From Streptomyces sp. NBC_00414 (GTDB lineage Bacteria > Actinomycetota > Actinomycetes > Streptomycetales > Streptomycetaceae), in the NCBI RefSeq assembly GCF_036038375.1, contig NZ_CP107935.1:7688001-7752000 (forward strand): 64,000 nucleotides of DNA. Direction: 5' to 3'. The translations under genes and the position numbers were made by a program. Position 1 is the stretch's first letter. Each line of letters opens with the position of its first letter. The notes beneath the pieces were generated by a model, which was given only the letters and a program-made list of their open reading frames with translations, was not told the DNA's origin and did no database searches. Shown here one piece after another: positions 59,290 through 64,000 of the stretch.

Positions 59290-60458
59290 GGGCGTCGACC
59301 TTCGTCTATCCGTGGGACGTCAACGGCGACCCCGGGGCGGCGGCACGCATCGCCGGACTCGGAGTGCGGCAGGTGACGCTCGCGTCCGCCTACCACTCCA
59401 CGCGCGCGCTGACCCCCCGGCATCCCCGGCACCGCATCGTCACCGCACGCCACGCGGCCGTGCTCTACCCGGCGGACCCCGGGCGCTGGCAGGGGCGCAG
59501 GCTGCGGCCGTACGCCGCCGGGGACTGGGCGCCCGGTGACGCGTACGGGGAGGCCGCCGCGGCCCTCGCCGGGGCGGGCCTCGACGTGCACACCTGGGTG
59601 GTCCTCGCCCACAACTCCCGTATGGGCGAGGAGTTCCCGGACACCTCCGTGGTCAACGCCTACGGGGACCGCTATCCCTGGGCCCCCTGCATCGCTCAGC
59701 CCGAGACGCGCGCCTACCTGACCGACCTGGCCGTCGAGGCGGCCGTCCGGCCCGGGGCGGCGGGTACGGAGCTGGAGTCCCTCGGCTGGTACGGGCTCCC
59801 GCATCTGCACGCCCACGACAAGACGTCGGGCGTGGCGCTCGGGGACGCCGGGACGTACCTGATGTCGCTGTGCTTCTGCCCGTCGTGCCGCGCCGGGTAT
59901 ACGCAACTGGGTTACGACGCCGATGAGTCGGCGGCCTCGGTCCGGCGTGCCCTGGAGCCCGTGTGGCGCGGCGAGACCCCGGCGGGGGGCTGGGAGGCCG
60001 TGGAGAAGCTGCTGGGCGGCGAGCTCGCGACGGCCACGCGCGCGTGGCGTGACTCCGTCGCCCGCTCCCTCCAGACGGAGGTCGTCGGCGCCGTGCGGGC
60101 GGCGGGCCCCGAGGGCTTCCGGATCCTGCTGCACGCGGACCCCGACTCGTACCACGTGGGCGCGAACGCCGGGGTGGACCCGGAGCACATCCTGGCGGTC
60201 GCCGACGGGGTGGTCGTGCCGTGCGCCGCGGGCGGGGTGGGGCTGCTGGCGCCCTTCGCCGCGCACGCCGTCGAGGGGAACGTGGTGGCGGCCAACTTCC
60301 CTGTGGTGGCCGGGATGGGTGGGAGCCCCGCGACGCTCTTCGACGATGTGACGCGGGCGGGCGAGGTCGGGGCGACCGAAGTGCGGCTCTATCACGCGGG
60401 GCTGGCGTCCGAGGAGGATCTGACGCTGGTGACGCGGGCGTTGGCGCGGCTGCGCTGA
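59286..60458 (+). CDS. Uncharacterised protein coupled to kdgD (possible TIM-barrel hydrolase)
   Basis: This 390-residue soluble protein begins FVYPWDVNGDPGAAARIAGL and has PWAPCIAQPETRAYLTDLAV, ESLGWYGLPHLHAHDKTS and LCFCPSCRAGYTQLGYD (a CFCxxC cluster), giving an alternating alpha/beta pattern like a barrel hydrolase or metalloenzyme. No family of proven function is recognised. Its GTG is coupled to the kdgD stop, so it is very likely part of uronate or aldarate catabolism. It could be a sugar-lactone or glycosidase-like enzyme acting before udh. Function unknown. Confidence 0.72.
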   Translation: MRASTFVYPWDVNGDPGAAARIAGLGVRQVTLASAYHSTRALTPRHPRHRIVTARHAAVLYPADPGRWQGRRLRPYAAGDWAPGDAYGEAAAALAGAGLDVHTWVVLAHNSRMGEEFPDTSVVNAYGDRYPWAPCIAQPETRAYLTDLAVEAAVRPGAAGTELESLGWYGLPHLHAHDKTSGVALGDAGTYLMSLCFCPSCRAGYTQLGYDADESAASVRRALEPVWRGETPAGGWEAVEKLLGGELATATRAWRDSVARSLQTEVVGAVRAAGPEGFRILLHADPDSYHVGANAGVDPEHILAVADGVVVPCAAGGVGLLAPFAAHAVEGNVVAANFPVVAGMGGSPATLFDDVTRAGEVGATEVRLYHAGLASEEDLTLVTRALARLR

Positions 60459-60522
60459 CGCGGGCCGGCTGCCGCCGCCGGGCGGGACGGGTACTGGCCT
60501 GTGCGGGCGGTGGGGGCTTGTT

Positions 60523-60746
60523 GCGCAGTTCCCCGCGCCCCTTGAGGGCCGTACGGCCGTGCGTTTGTTCTTACCTGCGGGCCGGTCGGTGCCGGCCGCG
60601 CAGTTCCCCGCGCCCCTCAAAAGCGGGGCTGCGCCCCAGCTTTTGCCCCTTGAGGGGCGCGGGGAACTGCGCACTCAGCTTCAACGCGCCCGCAGGTGTG
60701 AGCGCATGGGTCAGGTGGGGGCTTTCAGGGGCGCGGGGAACTGCGC
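60523..60746. repeat. Cluster of four 20-base elements with nested hairpin
   Basis: Direct copies of GCGCAGTTCCCCGCGCCCCT lie at 60523-60542 and 60598-60617; inverted copies lie at 60653-60672 and 60727-60746. The second and third form an inverted pair around an inner hairpin with arms AAAAGC and GCTTTT (about 60619-60645). The 339-base gap 60459-60797 between two convergent genes contains nothing else. Confidence 0.85.
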
Positions 60747-60797
60747 GGTCGACCCCCGCCGGCCCGGGGTTACGAACACTCGGGTCAGAACCGCGCA

Positions 60798-62738
60798 CTA
60801 GTGCGCGCTCACGCGCTGCGCGCGTAGTTCGCGTATCTTCCGCGCGAGTTCGGGATCCGGCCGCCAGACGTCGACGTCCCGTTCGGCCAGTTCGTCGTAC
60901 ACGGGACTGGGCTCTCCTCCCCACACGGCCCTCAGGACCTGGAGAGGCAGCCCGATCTTCTCCAGCGACGGCATGTCGAGGAGCGGGCGCAGATCGTCGT
61001 CGGCCAGGGAGTGGCAGCCGTCCAGTTCGACGCCGACCAGGTCGGGCAGAGAGCGCAGAGCGCTCAGGTCCTTCAGCTCGTCCATGGTGACATACAGGAC
61101 GCGGAGGTTCTCGTGACCGGCCAGGCGGGAGAGGTCCCGCCAGTCCATCTCGTGGCTGATGTGCAGTTCGGTGACCGGCCCGGCCGGGACGTCCTCCACG
61201 CGCGGGCAGTGTTCGAGCATCAGCTTCCGCAGCCCGGGACAGCCCTCCAGGGCGTGCAGCGAGCCCAGGTTCGGCATGTTGCGGAACCACAGCTCGTCCA
61301 CCGGGGCACCGGCCAGGCCGCCGGGGTCCACGAACACCGGGCAGTACGAGACGAAGAGATGGCGCAGCGCGGGCAGTTCGCCGAAACCGTCGAGGCCGGT
61401 CAGCGAGGGGGAGTGCTGTATGCGCACCTTGCTCAGGGCGGGCAGGTCACCGGGAGGACCGGGCCGGCGCAGGCTCCGGCAGTGGGAGACGTCCAGTACG
61501 GCCAGGTGGTCCTGGCGTTCGAGGCCCTCCAGGGTGACCAGGCCGTCGCACCGGTCCACGTGCAGGGACAGGAGGCCGGGCACGGCTGCGAACGGCGTGA
61601 GGTCACGGAGCTGCCCGAGCCCTCGCAGGACGAGTTCGCGCAGCGACGGCAGCCGCGTGAGCGCGGAGAAGTCCCGCAGGGCGGGGCAGTCGGCGAGCTG
61701 TACCGACTCCAGGGAGCCGAGTGTGTCGATGCCGTGCAGGGAGGTGAGCTGTTCACATCCTTCGACGGTCAGCTTCTCCGGCCGGGCGAGCGCGGACATC
61801 CCGCTCAGGTCCGCCAGCCGGGAGCAGTTCCTGATCTCCAGCTCCTGCAGGAGGGGGTGCGCGCCGAGCCCTCTGAGGGTCTCCAGGCCGGGGCAGTCCC
61901 GCAGGATCAGCTCCGTCAGGCCGGGCATCGCGTCGATACCCGTCAGATCGCGCAGACGGCCGCAACTGCGCAGGTCCAGGCGGGTCACCGCGGGAACGTC
62001 ACGCAGGCCGGTCAGGTCGCGGACGCCGGTCCAGCCGAGGTCCAGGTGGGTGAGCCGGGTCAGCCCGGACAGCTGGGAGGCGTCCTTGAAGGAGCGGCAG
62101 CCGTGCAGCGACAGCGTCTCCAGCGCGGGGAACGCCTCGGTGAAACCCTCGGCGGACCGCACCCCGGTCATGCTGAGGTCCAGCTCCCGCAGTTTCCCCA
62201 GGGGCAGCAGCGGCGCGGTGTCCCGCACCGCCCGGCAGCGGTGCAGGTTGAGCCGGGTCAAGCCGGTGAGGCCGCTGATCGGGGTCAGGTCCTCGACTCC
62301 CGCGCAGCCGTTGAGATCGAGGTCGGTGAGGCCGGTGAGCGCACCCGCCTCGGTGAGGTCCGTGACCTCCTTGCAGCGGTGGATGTGCAGACCGCTCAGC
62401 ATGGTGAGATGGCGCAGGCCGGTCAGTGAGGTCATCCGGCGCAGCCGTATCGAGGTCCGGTTCTCGCGCACGAGGGCGGGGGCGAGCAGAGCGGCGCAGA
62501 ACCCGTCCGGGTCGGCCACCTGGGGCCACAGCCGTAGCAGCGTCTCCGAGGAGGGCTCGGCCGCGCTCTGCGACTCGGCGGCCAGGGCGAGCGCTGTTCC
62601 GTCGTCCCGGATCAGGACGAGTTCCCCGATGGCCTTGCGCATCCTGACCGGCTTGCCCGTCGCCAACAACGCGCGCAGTTCGTCCAGTCGGGAGGCAGAG
62701 GCGGCAGCGGTGTCGTTGCCGACAGTGCTTGAAGTCAT
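60798..62738 (-). CDS. Leucine-rich-repeat protein
   Basis: This 646-residue protein has a ~100-residue helical N-terminal domain and then about 20 leucine-rich repeats of 22-24 residues (LTGLTDLDLNGCAGVEDLTP, LSGLTRLTHLDLGWTGVRDL, LPSLRELVLRGLGQLRDLTP). There is no signal peptide or membrane helix, so it should be cytoplasmic. The repeats have the LxxLxLxxC pattern of the bacterial/cysteine-containing type. The C-terminus is Glu/Arg-rich (WRPDPELARKIRELRAQRV). Such proteins commonly bind proteins; no partner is indicated by neighbours. Confidence 0.85.
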   Translation of the reverse strand: MTSSTVGNDTAAASASRLDELRALLATGKPVRMRKAIGELVLIRDDGTALALAAESQSAAEPSSETLLRLWPQVADPDGFCAALLAPALVRENRTSIRLRRMTSLTGLRHLTMLSGLHIHRCKEVTDLTEAGALTGLTDLDLNGCAGVEDLTPISGLTGLTRLNLHRCRAVRDTAPLLPLGKLRELDLSMTGVRSAEGFTEAFPALETLSLHGCRSFKDASQLSGLTRLTHLDLGWTGVRDLTGLRDVPAVTRLDLRSCGRLRDLTGIDAMPGLTELILRDCPGLETLRGLGAHPLLQELEIRNCSRLADLSGMSALARPEKLTVEGCEQLTSLHGIDTLGSLESVQLADCPALRDFSALTRLPSLRELVLRGLGQLRDLTPFAAVPGLLSLHVDRCDGLVTLEGLERQDHLAVLDVSHCRSLRRPGPPGDLPALSKVRIQHSPSLTGLDGFGELPALRHLFVSYCPVFVDPGGLAGAPVDELWFRNMPNLGSLHALEGCPGLRKLMLEHCPRVEDVPAGPVTELHISHEMDWRDLSRLAGHENLRVLYVTMDELKDLSALRSLPDLVGVELDGCHSLADDDLRPLLDMPSLEKIGLPLQVLRAVWGGEPSPVYDELAERDVDVWRPDPELARKIRELRAQRVSAH

Positions 62739-62829
62739 GGCACGACACCATAGGAGGTGGGTCCGACAGCGCCCGGACTCCGTTGACGCGGCGCTCGCAC
62801 CCCGCGTCGCGACCCCGGGCCCGGCGCCG

Positions 62830-63798
62830 TCAGACCGTGATGACGAGCTTGCCCCGGGGGTGGCCCTTCTCCAGGTGGCGAATGGCCTCCGCGGCTTCGG
62901 CGAGGGGGTAGGTGCGGTCGACGGGCGGGACGAGTTTGCCGTTCTCGGCGAGGTCCTTCAGGGTCAGGAGGTCCTCGCGGCGGGCGACGGAGACGAGGTT
63001 GCGGAGGTTCTGTCCGACGAACGGCGAGAGCAGGACGGCCCGCAGGCCGCGGCTCAGGCCGCCGAACATGGCGGTGCCGCCCTCGCCGCCGACGATCACG
63101 AGGGTGCCGCGCGGGGCCAGGACGCGGCGCAGCACGGGCAGGGGGCGCTGGCCGGCGTTGTCGATGACGATGTCGTAGCGGTGCGGGCCGGCGGCGATGT
63201 CCTCGGTGGTGTAGTCGATGACGTGCGCGGCGCCCTGGGAGCGTACGAAGTCCGCGCCGCCGGGGCCGCACACACCGGTGACCTCGGCGCCGTGCATCGC
63301 GGAGAGCTGGACGGCGTAGCAGCCGACACCGCCGGAGGCGCCGATGACGAGGACCTTCTGGCCCGGCTTCGGGCGGGCCGTGCCGGTCAGGGCCTGAAGG
63401 GCGGTCATGGCCGACACGGGGAGGGCGGCGGCCTGCTCGAACGTGAGGTTGGCCGGTTTGTGCGCGATCTTCGAGGCGTTCGCGCAGGCGTACTCGGCGA
63501 ACGAGCCCTCGCAGTTGCCGAAGACCTCGTCGCCCGGCTTGAAGTCGGTCACCTTCGACCCGACGGCCTCGACCCGTCCGGCGCCGTCCCAGCCCCGTAC
63601 CGGGTTCTTGGGCTTGCGCAGCCCCAGGACGGCGCGCGCCACCAGGGGCCGGCCCGTCATGAGGTGCCACACCTCGGGGCCGAGACCGGCCGCGCGGATC
63701 TCGACCAGCACCTCGTCCTCGCGGGGGACGGGACGCTCGATCTCCCGCAGTTCCAGAAGGTCCGCTGATCCATAGGCATCCTGAACGATCGCCTTCAT
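62830..63798 (-). CDS. NADPH:quinone-reductase-type medium-chain dehydrogenase
   Basis: This 322-residue zinc-free member of the MDR superfamily has the nucleotide-binding motif VLVIGASGGVGCYAVQLS, the N-terminal GWDGAGRVEAVGSKVTDFKP block and a C-terminal YPLAEAAEAIRHLEKGHPRG pattern. No zinc-ligand cysteines are present. ATG 63798 starts it; an earlier in-frame GTG is possible. It probably reduces quinones or enones; the exact substrate is unknown. The 92 bases to the LRR start contain only short sequence. Confidence 0.87.
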   Translation of the reverse strand: MKAIVQDAYGSADLLELREIERPVPREDEVLVEIRAAGLGPEVWHLMTGRPLVARAVLGLRKPKNPVRGWDGAGRVEAVGSKVTDFKPGDEVFGNCEGSFAEYACANASKIAHKPANLTFEQAAALPVSAMTALQALTGTARPKPGQKVLVIGASGGVGCYAVQLSAMHGAEVTGVCGPGGADFVRSQGAAHVIDYTTEDIAAGPHRYDIVIDNAGQRPLPVLRRVLAPRGTLVIVGGEGGTAMFGGLSRGLRAVLLSPFVGQNLRNLVSVARREDLLTLKDLAENGKLVPPVDRTYPLAEAAEAIRHLEKGHPRGKLVITV

Positions 63799-63969
63799 GG
63801 CGTGACTCCCCTTGCGGTCCCCGACACCGGGCATCCCGGCTGTTCCGAGCATCTCCGCAGCTCGAACGTCTGACCAGACTCCGGAGCATGATCTTGGGAG
63901 TGGAAGCGATGAGTTTCCGTACGGCCGACGGTCTACCCCCTGAAGACCCTGCGACGAGAGGAGCCCACC

Positions 63970-64000
63970 ATGGGTGACGGAGAGACCATCCCCACGGCCC
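63970..64000 (+). CDS. Start of an unidentified gene, truncated by the window edge
   Basis: ATG 63970 with AGAGGAG 8 bases before it opens a frame reading MGDGETIPTA to the last full codon. The divergent position to the oxidoreductase and the good ribosome site suggest a real gene, but too little is present to name it. The 171-base gap 63799-63969 has no other convincing gene. Confidence 0.4.
   Translation, partial: MGDGETIPTA

Noticed and set aside
63888..63980. Short frame starting at ATG 63888
   Set aside because: Only 30 codons, no clear ribosome site, and it overlaps the better candidate start at 63970.

Overview
The window reads as the core chromosome of a Streptomyces species. Codons are strongly GC-biased at the third position, GTG and TTG starts are common, genes are packed into translationally coupled operons with 4-base ATGA or GTGA overlaps, and the gene order of the pentose-phosphate, ctaA/ctaB, suf and dapD blocks is the one familiar from Streptomyces. 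I see no insertion sequence, prophage, CRISPR array or true tRNA gene. The ends cut through genes: an alpha-glucosidase on the left and the first codons of an unidentified gene on the right.

Layout. 1-4178 (+): end of an alpha-glucosidase gene, then an AglE/AglF/AglG-type alpha-glucoside importer without its own ATPase. 4404-11063 (-): tkt-tal-zwf-opcA-pgl, the oxidative and non-oxidative pentose phosphate pathway as one operon. 11419-16031: heme O synthase (ctaB) and heme A synthase (ctaA), with a hypothetical, an amidohydrolase-like protein and a nucleotidyltransferase between them. 16096-18751 (-): a two-gene ABC-2 exporter and an AAC(3)-family acetyltransferase. 18912-25522 (+): an iron-sulfur assembly operon (SufR-like regulator, sufB, sufD, Rieske protein, sufC, sufS, sufU, sufT-like). 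25654-36889: secreted and membrane proteins, an SMR efflux gene with its TetR regulator, dapD, a SigE-type sigma factor with a membrane partner, a dapA paralogue, two small Streptomyces-type proteins, a holin-like/DUF3618 pair and an ABM-domain protein. 37158-45991: DHA2 MFS exporter, double Lrp regulator, extracellular nuclease/phosphatase, a hypothetical, a small GVG-domain protein and a Tat-exported PhoX phosphatase preceded by a PHO-box-like site.

The most interesting locus is 46083-48162: a Ro60/TROVE protein gene preceded by three tandem Y-RNA-like units. Two carry tRNA-like modules (T arm, then a closed 7-bp acceptor stem, then D arm, so circularly permuted relative to tRNA), and the middle one is a minimal hairpin without that module. 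After it come a GntR-family regulator with ACC deaminase (acdS), a double TerD protein and a small hypothetical (50159-51658, -), a polyol-type ABC importer with a zinc dehydrogenase and a DeoR regulator (51823-56897, -), and a divergent uronate-catabolism locus (udh / kdgD plus an uncharacterised gene, 57213-60458). A leucine-rich-repeat protein and an NADPH:quinone-reductase-type protein close the window.

Several gene ends carry copies of two repeat families. One is a 20-base element, GCGCAGTTCCCCGCGCCCCT and its complement, often as an inverted pair. The other is a longer GC-rich element beginning CGCCCCCGCCGCCCCT. Both fold into strong hairpins and probably act as bidirectional terminators or REP-like elements.
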